64,000 nt of DNA. Source: Enterobacter genomosp. O. GTDB lineage: Bacteria > Pseudomonadota > Gammaproteobacteria > Enterobacterales > Enterobacteriaceae. Positions within the stretch are counted from its first letter, which is position 1. Every line of letters begins with the position of its first letter. Position numbers and translations under genes: made by a program. Below are positions 44,501 through 52,241 of the stretch, piece after piece. Below the pieces are notes generated by a model. That model had not been told where the DNA came from. It made no database searches and saw only the letters and a list, made by a program, of their open reading frames with translations. The stretch spans positions 992,001 through 1,056,000 of the forward strand of contig NZ_LECZ01000026.1 in assembly GCF_001022965.1 (NCBI RefSeq), read 5' to 3'.

Positions 44501-47106
44501 TTGTCCGCAACGGTGAGCATCTCTCTGCTGAGGATAAGTTGCTTTTGATGAGCGTGGCCTGTCTTTATCTTGATGACCGCGCAGGGGGTATTATTGAGCA
44601 GCTTAATCAGCGTATTCATACCCTGAAATCGCCGGCAAGGGCATTCATTCCGCGTGCTGTGCGCGAGCGTAATCAACATACGGACTGGAGCCCTGATACC
44701 AGTCAGTTATGCCATTTCAATGGGTACGGTGGATTTTCTCAGGATGGGCGGGAGTATCAGATCGTCCTTCGGGAAAATGCGCTTACACCGGCTCCCTGGT
44801 CGAACATACTGGCAAATTCCCGTTTTGGCAGCGTGATCTCAGAGGCAGGGCAGGCCTATACCTGGTATGAGAATGCCCATGAATACCGGTTGACACCGTG
44901 GGAGAACGATCCGGTGAGCGATCGCAGCGGCGAGGCATTTTACCTGCGCGATGAAGAGAGTGGGGAGTGCTGGTCGCCGACGGCTTTACCTGTTCGCGGA
45001 CACGGTGATTACCTGACACGCCATGGTTTTGGCTACAGCGTTTTTGCCCATCGTGAGAGTGGTATAGACAGCGAGTTGACGGTCCTGGTTGCCGAAGCGG
45101 ATCCGGTTAAACTGGTGCTCCTGACACTCAGTAACTCTTCGGGACGGACACGTCAACTTTCCGTCACAGGCTATGTAGAGTGGACGCTCGGAGAAACACG
45201 AACGCGCTCAGCCCCTCACATTGTGACACATGTGGCCAGAACGCCCGGGGGCTGCGGGGTGCTTGCGAATAACTTTTATGGTGATAATGGTGGCGGCCGA
45301 ACTGCATTTTTTGCCGTCAGCGGTAATGACTGTTCTCTGACAGGGGACCGCCGGGAGTTTATTGGTCGTAATGGTTCCCTTCACGCCCCTTCGGCCATGA
45401 AACTGCAAAAGCTTTCTGGTAAGACGGGGGCCGGTCTGGATCCCTGCGGAGCGGTGCAATCGGCGGTTACATTAATTGACGGGGACCAGAGGACGTTTAT
45501 TTTTATCCTCGGCACAGAGGAGAATGATGTTTGTGCTCAGGAGACGCTGGCCCGCTACATGAACGAGGATACGGTCCGCCAGGAGCTGAACCGGATTCAT
45601 AATCACTGGCACAATGTTCTCGATAAAATCGTAGTTAACACCCCCGACACGTCCGTAAATTTACTGGTTAATGGCTGGCTGTTGTATCAGACGGTCGCCT
45701 GCCGTCTTATGGCCCGGAGTGGCTACTATCAGTCTGGCGGTGCATTTGGTTTTCGCGATCAGCTGCAGGATACGCTGGCTCTGAGCCACGCTGCTCCGGA
45801 CCGGATGCGTGAACAGATAATACTCTGTGCATCACGGCAGTTTATCGAGGGGGATGTGCAACACTGGTGGCACCCGCCACACGGCAACGGTGTGCGTACC
45901 CGCTGTTCCGATGACTATCTTTGGCTGCCGCTTGCTGTTTGCCACTATGTTGAAACGACGGGGGATATGGATGCACTGGAAATACGCATTCCTTATCTGG
46001 AGGGACGCTCGCTTCAGCCTGGTGAAGAGTCTGTCTATGACACGCCGGTCATCAGCGGCACCGAAGAGACACTCTGGTTACACTGCGTCAAAGCTATTCA
46101 CTATGGACTTCGCTTCGGGGAGCATGGCCTGCCGCTGATGGGGGCTGGTGACTGGAATGACGGGATGAACCGGGTGGGTATCGAAGGCAAAGGTGAAAGC
46201 GTCTGGCTGGGCTTCTTCCTGTACGACATTTTGCAGCGGTTTGCAGCGCTGGCGGAGCGCAGGCTGGATGAAAGCGTCGCCGCGATGTGCCGTTCACAGG
46301 CTCTGCGCCTGCAAAGTAATCTCGAAGCCCACGCCTGGGATGGGGAATGGTACCGGCGCGGGTATTTTGACGATGGTACTCCTCTGGGATCGAAAACCTC
46401 ACAGGACTGCCGGATTGATGCGATTGCGCAGAGCTGGTCTGTATTGTCCGGCGCCGCGAGCCCGGGACGGTGCGCAAAGGCCATGCAGGCGCTGGATAAG
46501 CACCTTGTGGATAACGAAGGAGGGCTGATCAAACTGTTAACGCCTCCTTTCGACGGACACGGCCCAAATCCGGGCTACATACAGGGGTACCTGCCCGGTG
46601 TGCGGGAAAACGGAGGGCAGTATACGCATGGCGCCATCTGGGCAGTGATGGCCTTTGCCCGAATGGGGAATGCCGAACGAGCCTGGCAACTCTGGTCAAT
46701 GCTCAACCCTGTAAATCATACCCTGAATGCGGACTCTGTCGGGATTTATAAAGCTGAGCCTTATGTCATGAGTGCTGATGTCTACAGCGTCGCTCCCCAT
46801 ACCGGACGTGCAGGGTGGAGCTGGTATACCGGTTCCGCAGGCTGGGCCTGGCGTTTACTTACCGAGGAATTACTGGGGATAAAACGTTCCGGCACTGACT
46901 TTAGTGTTCATGCCGGGTTACCGGATGAGTGGTCGTCTTTTTCTATGGCATATCAATATGGTGAAAGCCATTATCAGATTAGTGTTTCACGCGGCGATGC
47001 AGAATATTGCGTGACGCTGGATGGTGTTCTCCTCCCTGATGACAGAATACCGCTGAAGGATGATGGACAAAACCATACGGTTGAGATCATTCAGAACAGA
47101 CACTGA
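38518..47106 (+). CDS. ndvB: Cyclic beta-1,2-glucan synthase (NdvB/Cgs type)
   Basis: 2862 residues, the same size as Brucella Cgs and rhizobial NdvB. The N-terminal ~400 residues contain helical 'HHVGYYLAGEGRQ' modules. Two membrane segments lie near 415-460. A GT84 glycosyltransferase domain follows with 'ITLDCDTVLPRD' (D633, D635), 'VLSHDLLEGCYAR' and 'RRSRWIRGDWQLLNWL'. Further membrane segments lie around 830-1010. The C-terminal half is GH94-like ('FMLTAGGGGYSRWNDIALTRW'-type repeats, 'GFRDQLQDTLALSHA', 'GDWNDGMNRVG' with D2545/D2548, 'GAIWAVMAFARMGNAERAW'). The family initiates, elongates, trims and cyclises periplasmic osmoregulated beta-1,2-glucan from UDP-glucose. Enterobacteria normally use linear OpgGH glucans, so this is an acquired second system. 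No ndvA-type exporter is seen nearby. Confidence 0.92.
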   Translation: MKMIPRAWFNRSRILMNAAENITFSANDPAGESSPRSELFSTVQMERYGQKLARTHKVSPDRHPYYLLKRLGDNEAVITQNCYELNAGKKTSIMPAGEWLLDNYYLIEEQIRTVRQHLPKSFGKGLPSLVSPLNCPRIYHIASEAIAHGDGRWDAASLTSYLTAYQQVTPLTLGEVWALPGMLRLALIENLRRISMEVIKAQQDRNLADTWITRIVECAESAPGDLIMVVADMARSRPPLTSAFVAELVRRLQGHGNALSLPLTWVDQCLREQGITTDVLIHSFNQQLAASQLSVSNSIAGLRLLSETDWADFAETISVVEQALRNDPAGIYPRMHFNTRDHYRHVVEVLARDSGLSEPEVAEKALAFSEEKAPDTPEHHVGYYLAGEGRQALDIHLLADTSGLIRLRHSFNRITLLSWLGSLALLTTAATAAILHETAMQGADWLLIAVILPLIIALTQLMSDLLSDATTRFRVPRPLPGMDFSAGIPADSATMLVIPCMLTSHESFSQLLTSLEVCWLGNENENLRFALLTDFADSENEPSPESHALLRQAIADTQALNRRYPSGRPRFYLLHRQPEWNPSEGAWMGYERKRGKLALLNSWLRHPGTQFVSVAEMPAHLLPGHIKYVITLDCDTVLPRDTAHKLVATMAHPLNTPEYDPVRQRVVKGFGILQPGLAEEIPRNGQGRYAALRSSVPGNNPYSMMSSDIYQDLFGEGSFVGKGIYDVDIFMQATTNICPENLVLSHDLLEGCYARSGLLSEVLLYEQYPNNYLSDVARRSRWIRGDWQLLNWLKPRVRKADGTRVRNPLTALSYWKLLDNLRRSLVAPSLLVLLFFTLLWVPNPVYWLGILLLIWLLPAILCISHDLLHKPLRRRVKPHLLLVGAGALKRLSGISLNFAILPHEAGYSLKAIAVTLWRLGISRRHLSQWVSHSQDSDRARPAVARFYQAMWLNVAGGVALTILTGQFAPQLLWIALPIGLVWCVAPLLMSWLSRQPVRKVFSPNQEQKQLLRQTSREIWAFFETFATAKENWLPPDNYQEIPQPTVAHRTSPTNIGLSLMANLTAWDFGYLPGGEVLRRVSLTLDTLDKMEHYRGHLYNWYDTRTLVPLSPRYISSVDSGNMAGHLLTLRAGLSAMRHQPVLSNQQILAGLNDTLDILEKQWGKNPPDSLRLLRKHCLNAVSLSPQALFSELKSMRTQCNHLTSACHQGSPLQMRWAGHLEHQLVQLCHEWSLLLGWLPASWNEQTLPTLSELARPTLTGTGTPPASVAEQARMRLNIITELEQRLDEHARMDFAFLYSEATSLLSVGYNCDTNMPDKSHYDLLPSEIRLTSFLAIATNQLPLKSWYALGRLFTTIDNETALMSWSGSMFEYLMPNLVMPTWPGSLLDEMSQSAVMRQIHWGKERGVPWGVSESGYHAFDVQHNYQYQAFGVPGLGLRRGLADDMVVAPYATLLALMVSPQRACENLFRLQKNGARGEYGFYEALDYTPSRLATGQLYAVVQSWMAHHQGMAFQALAHVLLDAPMTERFMSSTVFRSASLLLQERVPDAVDLYSPRRHFESHEGMVKPVRYEPRIFYSVDTPAPDIQLLSNGHYHLMLTAGGGGYSRWNDIALTRWRSDTTRDNWGAFCYIRDTQTGDVWSNTWQPTGYTSGQDEEVLFTDAGAEFRRSFGGLSVKTQVVISPEDDVELRRLTLIHRGRKPRSLELTTYAEVVLAPDASDLAHPAFSNLFIQTELAPERDAILCHRRPRSPDEPGPCLFHMMVVHGDNRHNVSFETDRARFIGRGRNPANAQAIETGGMLGNTSGSVLDPILAIRNAIILQPGQPVTIDIIYGISETRQQSLALLEKYRDYPIADRVFELAWSHSLVVLRQMNASEDDATLFNCLASAVLYPVQELRAEGQAIGRNRRGQSGLWGWAISGDLPIVLLSITSEESITSVTTLIQAHRYWRQKGLNVDLVILNNSPGGYQQGLQNQIMELIYAGSEASLLDKKGGLFVRNGEHLSAEDKLLLMSVACLYLDDRAGGIIEQLNQRIHTLKSPARAFIPRAVRERNQHTDWSPDTSQLCHFNGYGGFSQDGREYQIVLRENALTPAPWSNILANSRFGSVISEAGQAYTWYENAHEYRLTPWENDPVSDRSGEAFYLRDEESGECWSPTALPVRGHGDYLTRHGFGYSVFAHRESGIDSELTVLVAEADPVKLVLLTLSNSSGRTRQLSVTGYVEWTLGETRTRSAPHIVTHVARTPGGCGVLANNFYGDNGGGRTAFFAVSGNDCSLTGDRREFIGRNGSLHAPSAMKLQKLSGKTGAGLDPCGAVQSAVTLIDGDQRTFIFILGTEENDVCAQETLARYMNEDTVRQELNRIHNHWHNVLDKIVVNTPDTSVNLLVNGWLLYQTVACRLMARSGYYQSGGAFGFRDQLQDTLALSHAAPDRMREQIILCASRQFIEGDVQHWWHPPHGNGVRTRCSDDYLWLPLAVCHYVETTGDMDALEIRIPYLEGRSLQPGEESVYDTPVISGTEETLWLHCVKAIHYGLRFGEHGLPLMGAGDWNDGMNRVGIEGKGESVWLGFFLYDILQRFAALAERRLDESVAAMCRSQALRLQSNLEAHAWDGEWYRRGYFDDGTPLGSKTSQDCRIDAIAQSWSVLSGAASPGRCAKAMQALDKHLVDNEGGLIKLLTPPFDGHGPNPGYIQGYLPGVRENGGQYTHGAIWAVMAFARMGNAERAWQLWSMLNPVNHTLNADSVGIYKAEPYVMSADVYSVAPHTGRAGWSWYTGSAGWAWRLLTEELLGIKRSGTDFSVHAGLPDEWSSFSMAYQYGESHYQISVSRGDAEYCVTLDGVLLPDDRIPLKDDGQNHTVEIIQNRH

Positions 47107-47119
47107 TCCCGGAGGTGCA

Positions 47120-47353
47120 TTAACGTCTGCCGTTAATGCGCTGATTATCCCTGAGAACATCAATCGCAGTCTGCATGGCGATTTTGTCATCCCGCCTTTT
47201 TTGTTTGTCCTGCATGACCTGAAGGTATTCCAGCAAGGTGCGGGTATTAATCGGTCGGCCCTGTTTACCCACAGCCAGCACGGCTTCGCCAAGAATAATT
47301 TTCACAGGCGGTAGTTGTGCCGGATACCAGTCAAGGGTGTCTTCTGATTTCAT
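47120..47353 (-). CDS. YmgB/AriR-like small regulator
   Basis: 77 residues from ATG 47353. The helical core 'KIILGEAVLAVGKQGRPINTRTLLEYLQVMQ' resembles the YmgB/AriR family of biofilm and acid-resistance regulators ('LG.vv...G..vn...l...L'). The similarity is judged by eye and modest. It faces the glucan synthase gene tail to tail, 13 bp apart. In E. coli, ycgZ-ymgAB are induced by cold and blue light through BluR, which would fit the cold-themed neighbours; that link is inference. Confidence 0.5.
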   Translation of the reverse strand: MKSEDTLDWYPAQLPPVKIILGEAVLAVGKQGRPINTRTLLEYLQVMQDKQKRRDDKIAMQTAIDVLRDNQRINGRR

Positions 47354-47506
47354 CTTAAATTTCTCACGGAAGGGTAGTGTACCATAAATCAGACGTTCAA
47401 TTTTCAATATCTGATAACCTCATTCAGACACAACTTAACATAACTTATGCCAGTTATTTTTATATTAAAGCGTATAATAATTACTGTATTCCTCAGAGAA
47501 TTATTT

Positions 47507-47683
47507 ATGTCTTATACAAATGGGCTCAGGTATTTTAAAGAAAGACCGGTTCATGTTGCCTGCCCGGTATGCGCACACAGAGCCGATCAGAAAGCAGGTA
47601 AACTAAGAAAAGATGCGGTTCTTGAGTGCCCTGCCTGCGGACTGTTGTTCAGACCTTCAGAATGCTGGTGTATCGGCGGCTGA
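47507..47683 (+). CDS. Small Cys4 zinc-ribbon protein
   Basis: 58 residues from ATG 47507. Two CPxC knuckles ('VACPVCAHRA', 'LECPACGLLF') flank a basic linker ('AGKLRKDAV'), plus a C-terminal 'CWCIGG'. Same design as the 54-residue protein at 38198, so the glucan synthase gene is bracketed by two related small zinc proteins. Function unknown. Confidence 0.65.
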   Translation: MSYTNGLRYFKERPVHVACPVCAHRADQKAGKLRKDAVLECPACGLLFRPSECWCIGG

Positions 47684-47762
47684 TCAGCTTCTGCCACTTA
47701 ACGTCAGTGATGTCGGAAAATGACAACGTTCCTCGTGTACTGCAGTTGTCGAGGGTATTATA

Positions 47763-48035
47763 ATGAAATCTAAAAAATCTGTTTTTATTGAAGGGCATAT
47801 CATGTCGAACAGCTGTCACGGACAGGCTGGCCAACCTTTCTGTATTCACCGGGTCAGGTTTAGTAATGGTAAATATGCGATTATTCGGGTGGCATCCGGG
47901 ATATGTTTCAAACCAGGCGAAATTATTCAACGAAACGATTGTGAGTGGTTTTATAAACTTACCAAAATTCGGCTTCTTTCTTTTGAGTACCTTGATGATG
48001 ATGAATCAAGAAGACAATTCCTTGAGTATCAATGA
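47763..48035 (+). CDS. Hypothetical 90-residue protein
   Basis: GAGGG lies 7 bp before the ATG. Small mixed protein with 'FCIHRVRFSNGKYAIIRVASGI', 'FKPGEIIQRNDCEWFYKL' and an acidic end. An internal ATG at residue 14 is an alternative start. No family recognised. It lies between the zinc-ribbon gene and the lipid A acyltransferase gene. Confidence 0.55.
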   Translation: MKSKKSVFIEGHIMSNSCHGQAGQPFCIHRVRFSNGKYAIIRVASGICFKPGEIIQRNDCEWFYKLTKIRLLSFEYLDDDESRRQFLEYQ

Positions 48036-48237
48036 TAAAACCATGGATTTATAACAGAATAAACTTGCTGGCTTACAATTCATCCCTGGCTCTTTAAATT
48101 ATTCACCAGTCATTGGAAAATATTTTTTCCTGAATTTAGATGGATTTAAATTATCTAAAACAAAATGTATCGCTAAAGACGAATTGCCTCATTGTTTTCC
48201 TTTTGCGTTATAACCTTCATTAGCATTAAGGAAATTT

Positions 48238-49146
48238 ATGGCACAGACTTTTACTCATAATTTACTTCATCCTCGCCACTGGCTTACCTGGTCTGGTTTG
48301 GGTCTGCTGTGGCTTCTCGTTCAACTTCCTTACCCGGTTTTACATATTCTGGGTTCTGGCCTTGGAAAAATATCCAGACCCTTTCTGAAACGCCGGGAAG
48401 GAATTGCGATTAGAAATATCGAACTGTGCTTTCCCGAGATGACACCGTTTGCCCGGAGCCAGATGGTCAATAAAAACTTTGTTTCTCTCGGGCTGGGACT
48501 GATGGAAACAGGTATGGCCTGGTTCTGGAGCGATGCGAGAGTCAAAAAATGGTTTGATGTCGAAGGGCTTGAAAACCTGACCGGTGCGACAAGGGGAGTA
48601 ATGGTTGTCGGGATTCATTTTATGTCCCTTGAGTTGTGTGGAAGAGTAATGGGGTTATGCCATCCTATGATGGCAACGTATCGTCCACACAATGATCCAT
48701 TAATGGAATGGGTACAGACAAAAGGGCGTATGCGTTCAAATAAAGCTATGATTAATCGACGTAATTTATCTGGTTTTGTTCATGCGCTAAAAGCTGGTGA
48801 AGCCGTTTGGTTTGCACCAGACCAGGATTATGGGTCTAAAGGAAGCGTTTTTGCACCTTTTTTCTCGGTAAAAAAAGCAGCCACGACGAACGGAACGTAT
48901 GCTCTGTCAAAACTCGCTGGTGCACACTTGATCACACTTAGCATGATTCGACGTAGCGATAAAAAAGGTTATCACATGTATATCAGCAATCCGTTGTCAG
49001 GCTATCCAGGGGAAGACAAGGTCGCCGCAGCGGCTTATATGAACAAGATCATCGAGCGTGAAATTCTCCGTGCTCCTGAGCAATACCTGTGGATGCATCG
49101 CAGGTTCAAAACGCGTCCTGAAGGCGAAGTCTCTTTATACAAATGA
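48238..49146 (+). CDS. lpxP: LpxL/LpxP-family lipid A acyltransferase
   Basis: 302 residues, close to E. coli LpxP (306) and LpxL (306). An N-terminal membrane anchor ('WSGLGLLWLLVQLPYPVLHILG') precedes the acyltransferase core: H-x4-E in 'VGIHFMSLELCGR' (H127, E132), 'ATYRPHNDPLMEW', 'GEAVWFAPDQDYGSKGSVFAPFF' and 'EQYLWMHRRFKTRP'. The family adds the secondary acyl chain to Kdo2-lipid IVA at the inner-membrane cytosolic face; LpxP adds palmitoleate in the cold. Assignment to LpxP over LpxL rests on the cold-shock neighbourhood and is not proven. It would be an extra copy beside the housekeeping lpxL. Confidence 0.85.
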   Translation: MAQTFTHNLLHPRHWLTWSGLGLLWLLVQLPYPVLHILGSGLGKISRPFLKRREGIAIRNIELCFPEMTPFARSQMVNKNFVSLGLGLMETGMAWFWSDARVKKWFDVEGLENLTGATRGVMVVGIHFMSLELCGRVMGLCHPMMATYRPHNDPLMEWVQTKGRMRSNKAMINRRNLSGFVHALKAGEAVWFAPDQDYGSKGSVFAPFFSVKKAATTNGTYALSKLAGAHLITLSMIRRSDKKGYHMYISNPLSGYPGEDKVAAAAYMNKIIEREILRAPEQYLWMHRRFKTRPEGEVSLYK

Positions 49147-49671
49147 ACCACTCTACTTGTCATGAGCCAGAATCTATCTTTCTTGCCACTGCGTATTTGT
49201 AAAAAATGCGATAAGGAATTTTCGATCGGATTCATGCTAACGATGGGTTGACTGACAGCCAAGGTTAATCAATTAAACCGGTTCGGATTTGAAGGTCCGT
49301 TTTTCGCTTATAGCTGCCATTCAAAGCGATAATAATTTTTGTATATTTTCTCTTCCACATGATGTCAGTTATCGGGAATGGTTTGACTATCCAGCAGGCA
49401 TAGCATCCTTTACAGCTCGACAAACCGAACGCTCCGATAGGGTATGCAGGCACACGGATGGCGTGTAAAGCAGAGTGAAAAAGATGATCGATTAAACCGA
49501 TCGATTTTATAAAATTGATCTGCAAAATGAATTATCCGGCACGCTAGTGCCTGTGCTAAATTCCCAGCAATTCATTTAACGTATTGTTTATTAGTTTATT
49601 TCCTGTCCTCTGGTGGGCGCCCTTCTTTTGTCCTGCGGGCACGGCATGGGAATGCGACAGCAGGTGATGGA
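49147..49671. other. Intergenic stretch with AT-rich operator-like palindromes
   Basis: No supported gene in 525 bp. Two related motifs lie in it: 49267-49286 (AATCAATTAAACCGGTTCGG) and 49487-49505 (ATCGATTAAACCGATCGAT), the latter with 6-bp ATCGAT arms and followed by an AAAATTGATC block. A third, similar site is at 55996. They mark the left edge of the CP4-57-like island and may be protein-binding sites. Confidence 0.5.
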
Positions 49672-49836
49672 ATGAAAAGATGTGCCCGATGTAACAAGAA
49701 AAGAAGCATTCTGGACCGGATTTTCGGGCTGGATAAAGAATTTTGTGATGGCTGTCTGATGGTGGTTAACCAGGAAATCAGAGAAAAACGAGTGGTGTCC
49801 ACACCAGCACGAAAATCACCGGGACGCTCTTCCTGA
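49672..49836 (+). CDS. Small Cys4 protein at the island's left end
   Basis: 54 residues with 'MKRCARCNKKRS' and 'KEFCDGCLMVVN', two CxxC knuckles separated by about 20 residues (Asp/Phe/Gly-rich linker), then a basic tail. Predicted zinc binding. AGGTG precedes the ATG. It is distinct in sequence from the two zinc ribbons at 38198 and 47507. Function unknown. Confidence 0.55.
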   Translation: MKRCARCNKKRSILDRIFGLDKEFCDGCLMVVNQEIREKRVVSTPARKSPGRSS

Positions 49837-49918
49837 CAATGTTTCGTACCCGGCAGGTTATTGCCTCTGATGGGGTAACAACTCTGAAGCTTCCCTCTGT
49901 TTACATTCCCTTTGATCA

Positions 49919-50908
49919 ATGAAAATCAACATCGATATCAGCGTCATCATTCCTGCCTTCAATGCAGTTGACAGCATCGGGGCTCTGGTCCATACACTGC
50001 TTGGCGAAACAACGCTCAGTACTGAAATCATTGTTGTGGATGACGGTTCAACCGACGAAACATGGACGCTACTCAGCGCCATTACAGATGAACGGCTTAT
50101 TCTCATTCGTCAGGAAAATCAGGGCGTGTATGCTGCCCGTAATGCTGCACTGGCGATTCACCGTGGTGAATGGGTGGTGTTCCTGGATGCGGATGACCGG
50201 GTTGCGGCAGATTTTCTGCAGGAGCGGCTGCGCACAGCCCGCGAAGCACAGGCCGATGTCGTCCTTTTCAATGCCCGGCATACAGACAGCGCCGGACATC
50301 TGCGGCATACCGTTCACCGCAGACAGCCTTACGGTCAGACGCTGACGGGTCAGCAGTGGATACGCCATTGCGTCAGTCAGAGGGAATGGCCGCATTATCT
50401 GTGGCTGCAGATAATCCGTTCAGCGTATATTCGCGAGCATGACCTGCGATTCCAGGAAGGGAAAAGCCACAAGGACATTCTCTGGACGATACAGCTTGCC
50501 GCCGCAGATGGCCGATTTTATTTCTCTGACAGACAGGATTACCTGTGGGTGAATAACCCGGCGTCAATTACCCACCGCCCGGATTATTACGATATCCGCG
50601 CGTTCAGCTATTGCGACGTGATTGCAGATATTCTGGCACTCAGTACACAGACGCAGTACCGATCTGTCAGACGAGCGCTGGTCAGGCATGCGCTGGTGGA
50701 AAGCCGCCATTTTCTGGGCCTGTACCGGCGCAGGGTGAATGACCGGCTGGCGGTCCGGGCGCGTTTTCGTGCGCGGATAGCCTTTCGCCATCTGGTATCC
50801 GGCGTGAGCAACCTGAGCGATGTCTTTTTCCTCCTGAAGCTGGTCCGCAATATTTATCTGCCTGGTGTCCGCAATACTCCCGCAGCCGTTTCGCAGGTGC
50901 GGCGTTAA
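49919..50908 (+). CDS. GT2 family glycosyltransferase
   Basis: 329 residues. GT-A fold: 'ISVIIPAFNAVDSIGALVHTLL' start, 'EIIVVDDGSTDETWTLL' (nucleotide-sugar Asp), 'RQENQGVYAARNAAL' and the D-x-D metal site in 'GEWVVFLDADDRV'. An acceptor-side region ends with 'FQEGKSHKDILWTIQLAAADGRF', typical of EpsJ/WaaE-like GT2 enzymes. No membrane segment, so a cytoplasmic enzyme that modifies a surface polysaccharide or a protein. It is followed after 3 bp by a 151-residue unknown gene, implying an operon. The ribosome site is weak. Confidence 0.88.
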   Translation: MKINIDISVIIPAFNAVDSIGALVHTLLGETTLSTEIIVVDDGSTDETWTLLSAITDERLILIRQENQGVYAARNAALAIHRGEWVVFLDADDRVAADFLQERLRTAREAQADVVLFNARHTDSAGHLRHTVHRRQPYGQTLTGQQWIRHCVSQREWPHYLWLQIIRSAYIREHDLRFQEGKSHKDILWTIQLAAADGRFYFSDRQDYLWVNNPASITHRPDYYDIRAFSYCDVIADILALSTQTQYRSVRRALVRHALVESRHFLGLYRRRVNDRLAVRARFRARIAFRHLVSGVSNLSDVFFLLKLVRNIYLPGVRNTPAAVSQVRR

Positions 50909-50911
50909 TCC

Positions 50912-51367
50912 ATGGATATCGCAACGCTTCTGGCGCGGTCGTGGCAAACTGCGACAACGGGTGATGACTCCATTCGCTCCGCCAGGGATATCGTCGAACA
51001 CTGGTATGATAAAGGCGGTGACCTCACCCGACGGACCCGACGGTTTATGCTGCGGGAATGCCTGTGGATAGCCGCACATTACCGGGACACTGAAACGGTA
51101 CTCACCCGACAGTTTCGCCTGCTGGCCGTGTTACTGTATCTGGGCGGTTATTTTCCGAAAGGAAATGTCGACGGTATGCTCCCGGAGAAATGTTTCATTT
51201 TACTGAACGCCCCGGAATTAAGCCCCATCCTGACAGACGATACGGCCCCTGATGTTCTGGCGGCGTCCTGCCACACCCTCTTCTACCTCAGACGGATATC
51301 TCCGTTAAGGTGTTACCACCATACGCGCTGTCTGAGCGAACATCTTTTTCAACTAATGGAGATCTGA
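50912..51367 (+). CDS. Hypothetical protein, partner of the GT2 gene
   Basis: 151 residues, helical, soluble, no known domain. Features: 'MDIATLLARSWQTATTGDDS', 'RRFMLRECLWIAAHYRDTETV' and 'FRLLAVLLYLGGYFP'. It is 3 bp downstream of the glycosyltransferase gene and converges on the cbtA toxin gene. No function is assigned. Confidence 0.6.
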   Translation: MDIATLLARSWQTATTGDDSIRSARDIVEHWYDKGGDLTRRTRRFMLRECLWIAAHYRDTETVLTRQFRLLAVLLYLGGYFPKGNVDGMLPEKCFILLNAPELSPILTDDTAPDVLAASCHTLFYLRRISPLRCYHHTRCLSEHLFQLMEI

Positions 51368-51446
51368 TAAAAGCGCCAGTCTTTGTACTGGTACCTGAGG
51401 GGCTGATCGCTGACGGTGTTGGCGTCAACGATCAGGGCTAACGTCA

Positions 51447-51821
51447 TTATTTCCCTCCGCTGAATCTGCCACCTGTGATGTCAGTAACGGTTTTATATCC
51501 CTTGCGGGTCATCAGCCCGGTAGCCTTCCGGTCTCGGAGCATATCAAGGCTGCCGATAAACGGAGACTGCTCTTTCACGCTGAAGCCGTGACGGTCAGTA
51601 CGCACCAGGTCGTACTTTTCCACGATAAAATTCACCGCGTCACACAGTGAGATTCCCGCATCAATGTGTTTCTGGATCATACTGTCGTTGCCAAACGGTG
51701 TGTCGTTGAGGGTAAGGCCGTAGTGTTGCTCCAGCAGATACTCCAGTAATTTTTGCCAGATTTTGACTGATGACAGACGTGACGATGCCGCCCTTTGAGG
51801 GGGCAGGGATTGTATTTGCAT
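51447..51821 (-). CDS. cbtA: CbtA/YeeV-type toxin (type IV toxin-antitoxin)
   Basis: 124 residues from ATG 51821, exactly the length of E. coli YeeV; a GTG 9 bp earlier is an alternative. Family landmarks: '[25 protein letters not shown]', '[33 protein letters not shown]' and '[13 protein letters not shown]'. CbtA binds FtsZ and MreB and blocks their polymerisation, deforming cells. It is the last gene of yeeS-yeeT-cbeA-cbtA, an invariant cassette in CP4-type islands. Confidence 0.93.
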   Translation of the reverse strand: MQIQSLPPQRAASSRLSSVKIWQKLLEYLLEQHYGLTLNDTPFGNDSMIQKHIDAGISLCDAVNFIVEKYDLVRTDRHGFSVKEQSPFIGSLDMLRDRKATGLMTRKGYKTVTDITGGRFSGGK

Positions 51822-51859
51822 GGTTTGCACTCTTTTGACGAAGGAAAAGCGTCCGGGGT

Positions 51860-52219
51860 TTATGCGGTTGTTGCAGACGCCGGATAAATTACGATATACA
51901 AATAGCCACAGGAACCGAGCGTATCGGCCTTACATATCAGCCCTTTTGCATGGAGCGTGATGCAGCGCTGAATGCGGGGCATGAGTTCGCTGCTGGTCAG
52001 CATGAGCTCCATCTGCTTCATCAGTAACGGAAATGCCTGGTCCAGATGGCGTAAATCTGAGTCATTAAATGTCCCGGTGGTGCTGGCGCGGTCAGCAAGG
52101 TAATGCAGGCGGTTACCCTCCTGTACCAGCCGGGCACCAAAACATGGCGTGACGTTGCGTCTGAGGCCCCACCAGGGTTCCGCGATGTTATGGTTGATTA
52201 CACGGGTTGCTTTCTGCAT
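51860..52219 (-). CDS. cbeA: CbeA/YeeU-type antitoxin
   Basis: 119 residues with '[31 protein letters not shown]', '[29 protein letters not shown]' and '[29 protein letters not shown]'. Family role: type IV antitoxin that bundles MreB/FtsZ filaments and so counters CbtA without binding it. It lies 38 bp upstream of cbtA and downstream of yeeT. Confidence 0.93.
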   Translation of the reverse strand: MQKATRVINHNIAEPWWGLRRNVTPCFGARLVQEGNRLHYLADRASTTGTFNDSDLRHLDQAFPLLMKQMELMLTSSELMPRIQRCITLHAKGLICKADTLGSCGYLYIVIYPASATTA

Positions 52220-52241
52220 GTAAGTACTCCTTAACGGTGAG

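Noticed and set aside
47788-48054. Second overlapping open frame in the 90-residue gene region
   Set aside because: The frame at 47763 has a good ribosome site; this one does not.
49265-49525. Minus-strand 86-residue open frame
   Set aside because: No ribosome site, atypical composition, and it spans the palindromic repeat sites.
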